From positions 124,001 to 188,000 of the forward strand of contig CAZCVI010000004.1 of the NCBI GenBank assembly GCA_964502145.1: a stretch of DNA of 64,000 nt. Direction: 5' to 3'. The notes beneath the pieces were generated by a model. The model was not told the DNA's origin. It searched no databases and was given only the letters and a program-made list of their open reading frames with translations. Below, one piece after another: positions 27,401-42,400 of this stretch. Positions within the stretch are counted from its first letter, which is position 1. Each line of letters begins with the position of its first letter. A program made the translations under genes and the position numbers. Source of the stretch: CAZCVI01 sp964502145 (GTDB lineage Bacteria; Acidobacteriota; Aminicenantia; UBA2199).

Positions 27401-30400
27401 AAGAGGAAACAGTCCGGGGTTTCAGCTTGTATTTTAAAAATATAGTCACCGCCATTATCGCCAACCCCGACCAACGTATTGCCGCTATTGAGATGATTGA
27501 TACCCAGGAAAAGCAGAGAATCCTGGAAATGTCCAACGGCATATCCGGGCCCAGTGATCCAAACGCCACGATCCATGGGTTATTTGCCATAATAGCACGG
27601 GAAAACAGTGATAAAACTGCCCTTATAATGGAAAATAGCCACCTCACCTACGGACAATTGCACAGTCAAACCAATCTGCTGGCCCACGTGTTGCGTCATC
27701 GTGGGGTTGGACGGAACCATATCGTGGGCCTGATGGTAGAACGGTCGTTCGCGATGGTGATAGGTATGCTCGCCATTTTAAAAGCGGGTGGCGCGTATCT
27801 GGCGGTTGACCCCAAGTTCCCCGTGTCAAGAAAACAGTTTATGATCGAGGACAGTCATATGACACTATTGCTGACCCATTGTGAAATAGATGTGGACACT
27901 GCCGCTATCGTTGAAAATATCCCTGTCCTGGATATGAGTGATAATAATAGCAACATCTCCCCTGACCCCGCAGAAGAACTGCCCAATTTAAATAACGGTG
28001 CTGATCTGGTGTATGTCATTTTTACTTCCGGTTCCACTGGCAAACCCAAGGGGGTCATGTTAGAGCATCGCAATCTGGTTAACTTGATCTGGTTCCAGTA
28101 CCAGCATACTTGTATTGATTTTAGCAAGGTGTTGCAATTTACCACCATCAGTTTTGATGTCTCTTTTCAAGAAATATTCTCCACCTTGCTTGCTGGTGGC
28201 CAGTTATATTTGATCGACGAGGATACCCGCAACAGCATACCCGATTTATTCCGTTTGATTGTTCGCCATAAGCTCAAGACCCTCTTTTTTCCCATGTCGT
28301 TCCTGAAAATGATGTTTAGTTATGATATGGACACCCTTCTTCCTGCCGGTAGTATAGCACATATCGTGACCGCTGGGGAACAAGTCGTGGTGGAAGATGC
28401 CTTCAGGAATTATTTAACGGGGAATCACATTTATCTACACAATCACTATGGCCCATCGGAAACCCACGTCGTAACAACATTAACCCTCTCTCCCGCAGAA
28501 CCTATCCCACAATTCCCCACCATTGGCAGACCGGTTATGAATACCAGCATCTATGTTCTGGATAAAGAGAAACATGTTCTGCCCATCGGTATTGCCGGGG
28601 AATTGGTGATTGGAGGTATCCAGGTAGGCCGTGGTTATCTTGGTCGCGAGGCAGAAACAGGGCAGAAATTTATAGCGGATCTATTTCGCCAAGACGGGAA
28701 GTTATATTTGAGCGGCGATATGGCGCGCTGGTTAGCCAATGGAAATATTGAATTCTTAGGTCGTATGGATCAGCAGGTCAAGATTCGTGGTATTCGCGTG
28801 GAACCGGGGGAGGTTGAGAGTCAATTAAAGAAGCTCGCCGTGGTCAAAGATGCCGTGGTCGTGGTCAAACAGGATGCCAAGGGAGAGAAGTTCCTGTGTG
28901 CTTACGTGGTATTGGATATGGCTATCGAATGGGATATGGCCACATTAAAGAACACTTTGTCCGCCCATTTACCCGCGTATATGGTGCCCGCTTATCTTGT
29001 TCCCATTGATAAAATTCCCCTGACTGCCAGTGGGAAAGTAGAGCGCCGCGCATTACCCGAACCCGATTTAGACAGGGGCATAGATTATACAGCGCCCAGA
29101 AATAGAACGGAACAATTATTGGTCAAGATGTGGGCCGAGACATTAACAGTAGAAGAGGAGAAAATTGGCATAGATACCAACTTTTTCCAGATGGGGGGGC
29201 ATTCTTTAAAGGCAATCGTGTTGATTTCCAAGATTCACAAGGCATTTAATAACAAGATACTCTTGACCGACATATTTAACCGGCCCTTTATCAGGGGCTT
29301 GGCCGAACTCATCAGCGGCCATGTCAAAGAATCGTTCGTGGCTATCGAACCCGTAGAAACCAAGGAATATTACCCCTTGTCCTCCGCGCAGAAGCGACTC
29401 TATTTCCTCAATCAATTGGAGGTGGTTAGCATCGCCTACAATCTGCCGATAGTATTGGAATTCGCCGAGCCAATAGATAAAAATAGGCTGGGAAAAACCT
29501 TCAATCAATTGATAGAACGCCATGAAAGTTTAAAAACATTCTTTCAACACATCGCCGATGAACCAGTACAAAGAATCCACGGGGCATTGGAATTTGCAAT
29601 CGAGGATTACCCGTTCTCCCAAATAGACGGTTCATCCACCAAAGCAATATTGGGGAATTTTGTGCGGCCCTTTGATTTATCAAGGGCGTCCTTGTTGCGG
29701 GTAGGTCTGGTAGAAATGGCCCCTGAAAAATTCTTGTTGCTGGTGGACATGCATCATATTATCTCTGATGGTGTTTCATTGGAAGTGCTGCTGCATGATT
29801 TTGCCGTTCTGTATTTTGGTCAAGAATTGCCCGCGCTACGGCTTCAGTACAAGGATTATGCAGCGTGGCAGAACCAGCAGAAAACGAGTGCATATCTTCA
29901 TCAGCAAGGACTCTACTGGAAAGCCGAGTTCGCCGGGGAAATACCGATCCTTGAATTACCCGGCGATTTTCCCAGGCCCGCGTTGCAGAGTTATGAGGGA
30001 AACATTTTAAAACACAGTATAAACAGTGACATCACGCGGGCATTAAAAGCCTATGCTGCTGAGACAGATGCCACGCTGTACATCGTGTTGTTGTCCATAT
30101 ATACTATTTTCCTCGCCAAAATAAGCGGCCAAGAAGACATCTGGATCGGTACACCCGTGGCCGGGCGCAGACATGCTGACCTGGAAAAGATCATCGGCAT
30201 GTTTGTCAACACATTGGTTTTGCGTAATTATCCCATTGCAGAAAAAAAGTGGCTTGATTTTCTCAACGATGTCAAGGAGAGAACCTTAAAAGCCTTCGAG
30301 AACCAGGAGTACCCTTATGAAGATATTGTTGAGCAGGTAGTAGTCACGCGCGATGTCAGTCGTAACCCGCTGTTTGATACGATGTTTACGCTGCAAACCA

Positions 30401-33400
30401 CGGCCACCCAGGACACGGAAATCCCCGGTTTGAAATTATCCCCCTATCCATTGGAGAACAAAACATCAAAATTTGATCTGTCATTAATCGTGGTAGAAAT
30501 AGACGAGAGGTTGGAACTTGTTTTTGAATACAACACGCGGTTATTTAAAACTGAAACCATCGTGCGCTTTATCGCCTATTTTATGAAGACCCTTTCGTCT
30601 ATCATGGAAAATAAGGAGCAGACGCTATCCGATGTACAAATTTTATCCAGCGCGGAAAAGAACCAGATCATCCATGATTTTAACACGACCGGGGCAGAAT
30701 ACCGCGTCGACAAAACGATCCACCACTTGTTCATGGAACAAGCCAACCACACCCCCGATGCCATTGCACTTATCGGGCCAACCGCATCCTCTCAAATCAC
30801 TTATGCGCAATTAAACAGACAAGCGAATTCATTGGCAGAACGATTGCGAGCAAAAGGCGTTTTACCCCAGGCTATCGTGGGCATAATGGTAGAACGTTCC
30901 ATTGAGATGCTGGTAGGGATCCTTGGTATTTTAAAAGCCGGTGCCGCCTATCTTCCCATCGATCCCCACTACCCCGAAGAGCGCCAACAATTCATGTTAT
31001 CCGACAGTGCCGCCAGCATTCTAATCACCCAGCAATTCATCCAAGAAGCTCTTCGCACCCCCATCACTTCAATCACTCCCATCACGTCTATAACTCCCAC
31101 GGATATCGCCTATGTCATCTATACTTCTGGTTCCACTGGGAAACCCAAGGGGGTCCTGACTTCCCATGCCAATGTCATCCGTGTGGTCAAAAACACCAAT
31201 TATATAGATTTAACGTCCTCTGACCGTATTTTACAATTATCCAATTATGCCTTTGATGGTTCTGTTTTCGACATTTTTGGAGCGCTTTTGAATGGGGCAG
31301 CTCTCGTGTTAATTTCGCGGGAGGATGTCCTGGTTGTGGACCGTCTGGCCAGACTTATACAGAGTGCCGGAATAACCGTATTTTTTATCACGACCGCGTT
31401 GTTTAATGCGCTGGTGGATTTAGAAATCCGTTGTTTGGAGCGGATCAGGAAAGTATTATTTGGGGGTGAGCGAATATCGCTTGAGCATTCTCAAAAAGCC
31501 TTGGAATACCTGGGCAAAGATCGTATTATCCATGTATATGGTCCGACTGAGTCGACTGTTTATGCCACCTATTATTTTATCAATGAAATAGCCAATAACG
31601 TCAGCACCATTCCAATTGGCAAGCCAATCGCAAACACGACCATTTATATACTGGATAAAATGTTAAGACCGGTTCCTATTGGTATCAGTGGCGAATTATA
31701 TATTGGCGGTGCTGGTCTGGCCAGAGGGTATCTTAATCACCCGGAATTAACCCGTGATACATTTATCTCTCTTTCATCCACCCCAGCCACAACACTCTAC
31801 AAATCGGGTGACTTGGCCCGCTGGCTATCAGATGGGCACATCGAATTCCTGGGGCGTATCGACCATCAGGTAAAAATCCGTGGCTTTCGCATTGAACTGG
31901 GCGAGATTGAGCATTCTTTAAAAAAGCTCAACGGCATGAAAGAAACGGTGGTAGTAGTCCTTCAGGAGAATTCAGAGGATAAATTAATCTGTGCCTATTT
32001 TGTGTCTGAAAGAGAATATAATAGCGCAGTATTACGCGAACAACTGGCCCGCGAATTGCCAGAATACATGATCCCCGCCTGTTTTGTAAAACTTGATAAA
32101 ATCCCCTTGACTCCCAATGGGAAAATTGACAGAAAAGCCTTACCACAACCTGAGCTGAGTGCAGGCGCAAGTTATACCGCGCCACGGAATGAAATAGAAA
32201 CAAAATTGGTTGATATATGGAATGACATTTTACATGTCACCCAGAATACCCAGATCAGCATCGATGATAATTTTTTCCAATTGGGCGGTCATTCTCTCAA
32301 AGCCACCTTCCTGATATCCAAAATACACCGTGAATTAAACATCAAAATCCCCCTTACAGAAATCTTCAAATCCCAGACTATCCGCCAACAGGCCCAATAT
32401 ATAGAGCAGTATATCCTTTCATCTAACCAGCAGAATCTTCAGCCTGGGAGCCAGAGTTTTTACCAGGGTATTCAAGCGGTAGAAAAAAAGGACTACTATC
32501 CTCAGTCCTCCTCGCAGCAACGGTTTTTTATTTTACAACAGTTGGAAGGTATTGGAACCAGTTACAATATCCCGTCTATTCTTGAAGTAGACGGCAACCT
32601 GGATAAAAAACGTCTGGCACAGGCAGTAAATGTTGTGATTCAAAGACATGACATTTTACGAACCTCCTTTCTGTTGTTAGCAGAAAAAGCCGTGATGCGA
32701 GTTCAAAGCCATGTGGATTTTGAAATCCTGGATTATGAAGGGGAGAACCTTGATTTTATTCGCCCCTTTGATCTTTCTGTAGCCCCCTTGTTACGCATGG
32801 GGTTGATCAGAAAGAATGCAACGCAACATATTTTACTCTTTGATATGAACCATATCATTTCTGACGGTACGTCCATGGCCATCTTAGTCAAAGAAATCAC
32901 CGCCATTTATAGCGGCGCAGAAAATCAACTGCCCCCCTTAAAAATTCAATATCAAGATTTTGCCCAATGGCAGCAGGAGCGATTAGCCTCCGGTTTATTG
33001 CGCGCACAAGAGAAGTATTGGCTCGCTCTTCTTGATGGCGAACTACCCGTATTGGAAATGCCCCTTGATTTCCCCAGGCCCGCCGTGCAATCTTTTGCCG
33101 GGGCCAGTCTTAGCTTTGAAATCCACGGTTCCATGAAGGACAAGATCAATCATTTAAGTAAAAAATCCGGTGCCACGTTATACATGGTCGCATTAACCGC
33201 TTTGGAAATCACCCTGTTCCATTACACCGGGCAAAACGATATCATCATTGGCACTCCCATTGCAGGCAGAAACCACTCCGACCTGGAACCCCTGATCGGC
33301 CTTTTATTGGACACGGTGGTCATGCGCAATCATATCATAGCGGATCAATTGGTGTGGGAGTTCATGAACACTGTAAAAAGCGGGGCCCTAGCCGCGTTTG

Positions 33401-36400
33401 AAAATCAGGTTTACCCTTTCCGTGAAGTCATCAAGCATGTGGAAAAAGTGCCCAATTTTAGCCATAATCCTATTTTTGATGTCATGTTACTGGTGCAAAA
33501 TTTCGAATTTCCCTCCCTGTCCATAGAAGGGTTGACCTTCACGTCCCGTCCATCGCAGTTCAAAACTGCCAAGGTGGATCTAACCCTTGAATTGACAGAA
33601 GAAACAGAGCGGATTCATGGCGCGTTGGAATATTGTACGGCGCTTTTTAAACGGGAAACAATCCAACGATTTGTCAAGCATCTATTAAATGTAATCGGGC
33701 AAATCGTGACCGTATTAGATAACCCCGCCCTCAAGATCGCGGAGATAAATCTGTTGGATGAAGCAGAAAGACAGCGTATTTTAGAGGAATTCAACACCCC
33801 TGTCGCACCGTTCCCTGCGGTGCGTTTGCTCCATCAGTTATTAGCGGACCAAGCCCAGCGCACCCCCAATGCCATCGCCCTCATCGAACCCAAAAACAGC
33901 AACTGTCAATTATCCTATGCGGAACTAAATAATAAAACCAATCAATTAGCCAACCTATTACTAAAAAAAGGCGTCTTACCCGACACCATCGTTGCCCTTA
34001 CAATCCCCCGTTCCATTGAAATGATCATCGGCATTCTATCAATTTTAAAATCCGGTGGCGCCTATCTACCCATCGACCCCGACTACCCCGAGGAGCGTAT
34101 CCAATTTATCCTATCAGACAGTGCCGCCCCAATCCTACTCACCTCCCAATTGATCCAAGAAGCCACTTACCCCGTTCCCATAATTCCCATAACTCCCGTT
34201 ACTCACGTAACTCCCATACTTCCCACTACTCCCACTACTCCCATAACTCCCACAAATCTCGCCTACATCATCTACACTTCCGGTTCCACCGGTCGCCCCA
34301 AGGGCGTGCTCGTAGAGCATGGCAATCTATTGGCTTATATTCATGCCTTTGAGCGGCAATTTACCTTATTCCCCACCGATACTGTTATCCAACAAGCCTC
34401 CTTTACCTTTGATGCCTTTGTCGAAGAACTATACCCCATCCTCTTAAAAGGCGGTAAACTGGCTATAACAGACAAAAATAGCATCATGGATATGGACCAA
34501 CTCTCCGCGTTTATCCTCAAACACCATGTCACCTTCATCACTGCCTCACCACTCATGTTAAACGAATTAAATAAAGCAGACAGCCAATTTCCCATTCGTA
34601 TTTATATCAGTGGTGGCGATATATTAAAAGGGCAATACATAAATAATCTCCTCGCCACCGCCCAGGTCTATAACACCTACGGTCCCACCGAGTCCACTGT
34701 CTGTGCCACCTATTATAAATGTGAATCCCCTGTTCCAACCGCTGTGCCCATCGGCAAACCCATCACCAATTACCATATCATTATCTTAAATAAAATAGCC
34801 CAACTACAAGCCATTGGTCTAGCTGGTGAACTGTGTATTTCCGGTCCCGGTATTACCCGTGGTTATTTGAATCAACCCCAAATCACCCAAAATAAATTTA
34901 TCTCTTCGTCCATAACGTCAACAAAACTCTACAAATCCGGCGACCTCGCCCGTTGGTTAGTCGATGGTAACATTGAATTCCTCGGCAGAATAGATTTCCA
35001 AGTAAAAATCAGAGGCTTTCGCATCGAACTCGGTGAGATCGAAAATATATTAGCCAAACACCCACTCATCACCGATACAGTCGTCGAGGTTAAAGAAGAT
35101 TCGTCTGGCGATAAGCATTTAGTAGCCTATATCGTGACCCCAGAGGAGATTTCCCCATCCCAATGCAGGGAACATCTACGCCATTGTCTGCCCGATTATA
35201 TGATCCCCACTTACTTTGTGCAATTGGAAAAAATTCCCCGGACCACCTCTGGCAAAGTCGACCGCAAAGCCCTGCCCGCGCCTGAGATAACATTCACCGG
35301 CGGCTATGTCGCCCCACGCAACCCCAGCGAACAGGCATTGGTACACATATGGGGCGAAATATTAAATATAGATCCTTCACTTAGCCCCCTGGGCATAGAT
35401 GATAATTTTTTCCTCCTCGGTGGTCACTCCTTAAAAGCCACTTCCCTGACTTCCCGCATCCATAAAATACTCCAGGTCAAAATACCCCTGGGAGAAATAT
35501 TTAAAAGACCCACGATACGAGAATTATCGGCCTTTATCGCGCAAGAAACAGGGCAAGAGTTCCAAGCGATCCCGGCAGTGGAACAAAAACAATATTATCC
35601 GCTCTCTTCCGCGCAGAAAAGACTCCATTTTCTCCAGCAGTTGGATTCCAATGGGACAGGCTATAATATCACCACTGTTCTCACCCTGGAAGGTGAATTG
35701 GATGAAATACAATTTGCCGCTGCTTTTAAAAAATTGCTCAGCAGGCACGAGAGTTTACGAACCTCCTTTTTACTCATTGATGGTGAAGCTCTTCAGGTCG
35801 TTCACCCCGAGGTGCCATTTGCTTTCCAATATTATAATACTATGACTATGACCCAAGCAGAGAGGGAGCAGTATGTTTTCGCTACTATCCACCAATTCAT
35901 CCAGCCCTTTGATCTTTCCCAAGCCCCTCTGCTACGCGTTGGTTTGATCAAAAATAATAGTCAGAATTATTTCCTGTTAGTCGATGTCCATCATATCGTG
36001 GCAGATGGGTCATCCATCGGCATCATTCAGAAAGATATTTTGGCTTTTTACACCAACACCCCATTGCCCCCCCTACGAATCCATTACAAGGATTATTCAG
36101 CCTGGCAGTCCGATAAAGCCAATATCGACGCATTAGCCATCCAAGAAGACTATTGGCTTGGTTTGTATCAAGAAGAAATACCCGTTTTAAATTTACCCAC
36201 CGATTATCCCAGACCCATGATGCAAAAGTTCGCAGGGGATCGTTTAACCTTTGATCTCGACCCGGAAAAGACCCTGTTCTTAAATAGATTGGCTGCCAAA
36301 CAAGGCGTGACCATCTACATGGTGCTCCTCGCCCTGTGCAATACGTGGTTGGCAAAACTAAGCAGCCAAGAAGACATCATCATCGGTTCACCTATTGCGG

Positions 36401-39400
36401 GCCGCAGGCACGATGACTCCCAGGACATTGTCGGGATGTTTGTTAATACCCTCGCCTTACGCAACTTCCCCGCACCCGGAAAAACATTCCTCACGTTTTT
36501 AAATGAACTCAAAGAAAACACCCTGAATGCCTATCAAAATCAAGATTATCCCTTTGAAACCCTGGTCACCCAGGTCGCCAAAAATAGGGATACCTCGCGA
36601 AATCCCTTGTTCGATGTCTTGTTTGTGTTTCAGAACATGGATATCAGCAGCGCCACCCAGTCGGGTCTGGTAATGAAACCCCTGGAATTTGAAAACAAAA
36701 CCGCTAAATTTGATTTAATTTTGGAAGGAGATGAACTGGCCAACCATTTGATCTTTAGCCTGGAATACAGCACCACATTATTTCTCAAAGCAACCGCCCA
36801 ACGCTTCAGCCAATATTTTAAAAATATCGTGGCGGCCATCCAAGCGGCTCCAGATATTAAAATCGCCCATATCCAACTAATGGGAGAGGAAGAAAAACAA
36901 AAAATTTTGGCAATGTCCAATGGCCCCACTCTACCCATCCTCCTTCATGAAACCATCCAAAGTATGTTTGATAAAATAGTGCAGGCACATGGAGACCACA
37001 CCGCCCTGGTATTTGGCCACAGTAACCTCAGCTACAACGAGTTAAACCGGAGAGCCCAGTGTTTGGCACGATTGTTGCGAAACCAGGGAATAGGCAAAGA
37101 CACTATTGTGGGTCTTATGGTAGACCGTTCCTTTGACATGATTATTGGCATGCTGGGCATCATAAAAGCTGGCGCGGCCTATTTGCCTATTGACCCCACG
37201 TTCCCACCCCAACGAAAACAATTCATGATCGAAGATAGTCACTTGTCCACGTTGCTTTTTAATTTTGAAATGGACCCCGACACCACCCGCATCACTGCAA
37301 CTATCCCCACGTTGGATATACGCGACAACAGCATTTACCGCGACCTCCCTCTGAATGCCACAGAAAATCTTCCCGACCTCACTCACCCCGCTGATCTGCT
37401 CTATGTGATATTTACTTCAGGTTCCACCGGGAAACCCAAGGGCGTTATGTTAGAACATGCCAATCTGGTGAACCTGCTGAAATTTCAATATCAATTCACC
37501 TCAATCAATTTCAGTAAAGTATTGCAATTTACCACCATGAGTTTTGATGTCTCTTTTCAGGAGATATTCTCCACCTTGTTATATGGTGGCCAGTTGGTGC
37601 TCATTGACGAGGAGACCCGCAACAGTTTCCCCCAGTTATTCCAGGTGATTGTTAAACATCGCATTAAGACCCTGTTTCTGCCCATGTCTTTTCTGAAAAT
37701 GATGTTTAGCCAAGGCCCAGACATCACTCTTCCTGCCAGTGATATCGAGCATATCGTGACTGCCGGGGAACAAGTAGTAGTCGATGAATTCTTACGTCAC
37801 TATTTAAAAGAGTTTCACATCTATTTACACAATCACTACGGCCCTTCCGAAACCCACGCGGTAACGACCTTGACTATTCACCCCGACAGCGATATCCCCC
37901 AATTCCCAAGCATTGGAAAACCTATTGCCAACACGCGGATCTATATTCTGGATAAAGAGAGACAACTTCAACCTATCGGTATTGCCGGTGAATTGGTAGT
38001 GGGTGGATCACAAGTAGGCCGGGGCTATCTGGACCGCCAAGCTGAGACAGAAGCCAAATTTATAAACAATATCTTCCCTGGTGAGGGCACATGTTACTGC
38101 ACGGGTGACCTCGCCCGTTGGCTGGTGAATGGAAATATTGAATTTTTAGGCCGCATCGATCAACAAGTTAAAATACACGGCATTCGCGTCGAACCCGGCG
38201 AAATAGAAAGCCATCTAAAAAGTATTCCCCATGTCGAGGATGCTATTATTGTCGTCAAACAAACAGCCAACGCGGAAAAATATCTCTGTGCCTATGTCTG
38301 TTTGACCACGGGCACTGATTTGGATGTTCCTACATTACGTAATCTCCTATCCCTGAAGTTACCCGACCATATGATTCCCGCGTATTTTATACCCATACAC
38401 AACATCCCCTTGACTCCTTCCGGCAAGGTCGATCGTCGCGCTCTACCTGAACCGGAATTATCATCTCTCCTCGATTATACCGCTCCAAGAAATAAAACCG
38501 AACACCAACTGGTCAACATTTGGGCGGAAACACTGGGTCTAGAAGCAGAGAAAATTGGCATAGACGATAATTTCTTTCAATTGGGCGGTCACTCCTTAAA
38601 AGCCATTGTATTGATTTCCAAGATTCATCGCCAACTCAATACCAAGGTTCCCCTCGCCGAGATATTCAAAAGGGCATCAATCAGAGGTTTAGCAGAATTT
38701 ATCAGCCACAACACCCAGGAACGGTTCGTGTCTATAGAGTCAGTTGAAGCCAAAGAGTTTTACCCCTTATCTTCCGCGCAAAAACGCTTGTACTTTTTAC
38801 AGCAAATGGATGCGGCTGGCTCCACATACAATATTTCCGCCGCCTGGATACTGGCGGGGAATCTGGATAAACAGGGACTGGAACAAGCCATGGTAAAACT
38901 TATCCAACGCCATGAAAGTTTCCGCACCTCTTTTGCTCTTGTGGCTGAAGAACCCGTGCAACTTATCCACCCCGAGGTCCGATTTGGTATTGAATATTTC
39001 GCGGAGTTGCACGCTAAAGATTTCATACGTTCCTTTGACTTATCACTCGCACCATTGTTGCGAGTTGGTTTGGTCAACTTGGAAGCAGAAAAGTCTATCT
39101 TGCTCATAGACATGCATCATATTATTTCCGATGGTGTGTCCATGAACATTATCATCCAAGACTTTGCCGCCCTATTTACCAGCACCCCATTGCCCCCCCT
39201 AAAATTCCAGTACAAAGATTATGCCGCTTGGCAGAATAAAGAAAGAGAGAGTCAATATCTCCAGGCACAAGAGCTATTCTGGCAAAAGGAGTTTGCCATG
39301 GAAATTCCCGTGCTGGATTTGCCTATTGATTACAGTCGTCCCCCAGTGCAGAGTTTTGCCGGGGACATCAGTCCATTTAAATTGTCTCAAACTAGTACCA

Positions 39401-42400
39401 GCGCGTTGCAAACCATCGCATTGCAGGCAGGTGCAACCCTATACATGGTGCTCTTGACCGTATTCAATATCTTCTTAGCCAAGATGTGTAACCGCGAAGA
39501 TATAGTTATTGGCACACCCATTGCTGGTCGCAGGCATGATGATCTGGAAAAAATCATCGGCATGTTTGTCAACACATTGCCATTGCGCCAGTTTCCTTCA
39601 GGTGCCAAAACCTTTCCCGCGTTATTGCAGGAAATCAAGGAGAGAACCTTAAGCGCTTTCGAGAACCAGGACTACCAGTATGAAGATATTGTCGAAAAGG
39701 TGGTGCTAACCCGTGATGCCAGTCGGAACCCGCTCTTTGATACCATGTTTTTACTGCAAAACATCGACACCCAGCCCGTAGCAATTCCCGGTTTAAAATT
39801 AACCCCTTATCCCCAGGAAAACAAAACCGCCAAAGTCGATTTAACCCTGATATGCAGTGAAAGCCAGCCCCATCTTTTCTGTTCATTTGAGTACAGTACC
39901 ACGCTGTTTAAGCCAGAAACTATTCTGCGTTTTATCCATTATTTTAAGAACGTCATCGCTTCCATATTAGAACGTCCCACCATAAAAGTATCTGAGATTC
40001 AGATTTTATCCCCCGCCGAGAAAGACCAGATATTATTCCATTTCAATCACATCAACGCATCATACCCCAACAACAAAACCATTCCCCAATTATTCGCCGA
40101 ACAGGTCAACCGGACCCCAGATCACATCGCTCTCATCGGGCAACACCACGAGAACCCATTCACCTATGCCCAATTAAATAATAAATCCACTCAATTGGCC
40201 CATTATTTAATCCAACACGGTCTATTACCAGAAAGCATAGTCGCCATCAAAATCGACCGTTCCAGCGAAATGATATTCGCCATATTAGCCATTCTCCAAG
40301 CAGGCGCCGCCTATCTCCCCATCGATCCCAACCAACCCGAAGATCGTATCCAATATATACTATCCGACAGCGCCGCCAGCCTACTAGTAACCAAACAATT
40401 CATCCAAGAAGCTCCCATAACTCCCGTTACTCACGTAACTCCCATAACTCCCATTAATCTGGCCTATATTATTTACACTTCCGGCACCACTGGTCGTCCC
40501 AAGGGTGTGCCCATCACCCATGCCAATTTATCCCCCTTTTTACATTGGGGCTACACCCATCTGGAGATTGGCACCAAAGATAGGGTTGTGCAGAATCTCG
40601 CCTATTATTTTGATTGGTCTGTATGGGAAATCTTTATTACCCTTACCACCGGGGCCTCATTATATATGGTTACCAATGAGATCGTGAAAAACCCAGAGGC
40701 CAGTTTTACCTTTATGAAGGAAAACCAGATTACCGTTCTTCATGCCACCCCCACGCAGTATCAACATTTTATTAGCGGTGGTTTATGCTTTGAAACCTTA
40801 AAATACCTGTTTTTAGGAGCCGAGAAATTAACTCTTGATCTCTTAAAACGCAGTTTTGCCAGTGTCCAAGAAGAGTGTCGTATATTTAATGTGTATGGCC
40901 CCACTGAAGCCACTATTGTTTGCGCCGTATTGGAGATCACCCGTGACCAACAAAACCAATACGATACACTCAAGAGCATACCCATCGGAAGTCCCGTGGG
41001 CAATACTATTCTACTAGTCTTGGATAACTATTTTAATCTATGCCCCATGAACATCGCCGGTGAATTATATATTGGTGGTCACGGCTTATCCGCTGGTTAT
41101 TTAAATAATCCCGACCTCACCCATAATTCATTTCTCTCCCTGTCCACAACATCCACATCGTCCACACCATTCTACAAAACCGGTGACCTATCCCGCTGGT
41201 TGCCTGATGGCACTATTGAGTATCTGGGTCGTATCGACCATCAGGTTAAAATCCGTGGCTTTCGTATTGAATTGGGCGAGATTGAAAATCAATTGTTAAC
41301 CCACCCCAATGTGAAAGAAACCACCCTCATCGCCCACGAGGTCTCCGGTGGCGACCAATATCTCTGTGCTTATATTGTCACTAAAGATACTGATACCTCT
41401 CCTATTCCCTCATCAGAATTACGAGAATACCTGTCCCAGCGCCTCCCAGATTATATGATACCCACTTATTTTGTAGAACTAACGCATATGCCATTAACCC
41501 CCAATGGAAAAATAAATCGCCGGGCATTACCCGTTCCAGAAGCCCATGATTTTGAGACACATGTCTCACCCCGCGATTTGATAGAAATAAAATTAGCGGA
41601 AATATGGCGCCATGTATTAGGAAAAGCCATGGTAAATAAAGACATCGGTATTAATGATAATTTTTTCCACATTGGTGGACACTCCTTGAAAGCCTCCATA
41701 CTCACCGGAAAAATTCTCAAGGAACTCCAAATCGCTATTCCTCTTGGCGAGATATTTAAAAACCCCACTATCAGTGGTTTAGCCGGGTACATTAAAAAAG
41801 AATCCACCGTACATTATCGGTCCATACCTGCCGTGGAAACCAAAGAATACTATCTCTTATCTTCCGTGCAGAAGCGCTTGCATGTTCTCCAACAGATGGA
41901 TCTGCTCGGGACAGGCTACAACATTCCCGTGATTTTGACCCTCCAAGGCTCACTCGATGTAGTGAAATTTGCCGCCGCGTTCCAAGCATTGATCCAACGG
42001 CACGAGAGTTTAAGAACCTCCTTTTTTATTCTCGATGATGAACCCAGACAACTCATTCATCCCTGTTGTTTATTTAATATGGAGTATGCTGACTCCGTGC
42101 AACCAGATTCTTTCATCCGTCCCTTTGATTTGACCCAAGCCCCCTTGATGCGTGTCCGTTTGATAAAAGAAACGTCTACCCGGCATGTCCTGATGGTGGA
42201 CATGCATCATATTATTACCGATGGAACATCGGTTGGGATCATGATTGCTGAGATTTTAGCCCTATACCATGGCAATGAACTCCCGCCCTTGAGAATCCAT
42301 TATAAAGATTTTGCCATCTGGCAGAGAGGCGAAAAGAATAGAGAGGCTTTAGCCATCCAGGAAAAATTCTGGCTTGAACAGTTTGCCGAGGAGAACCCCG

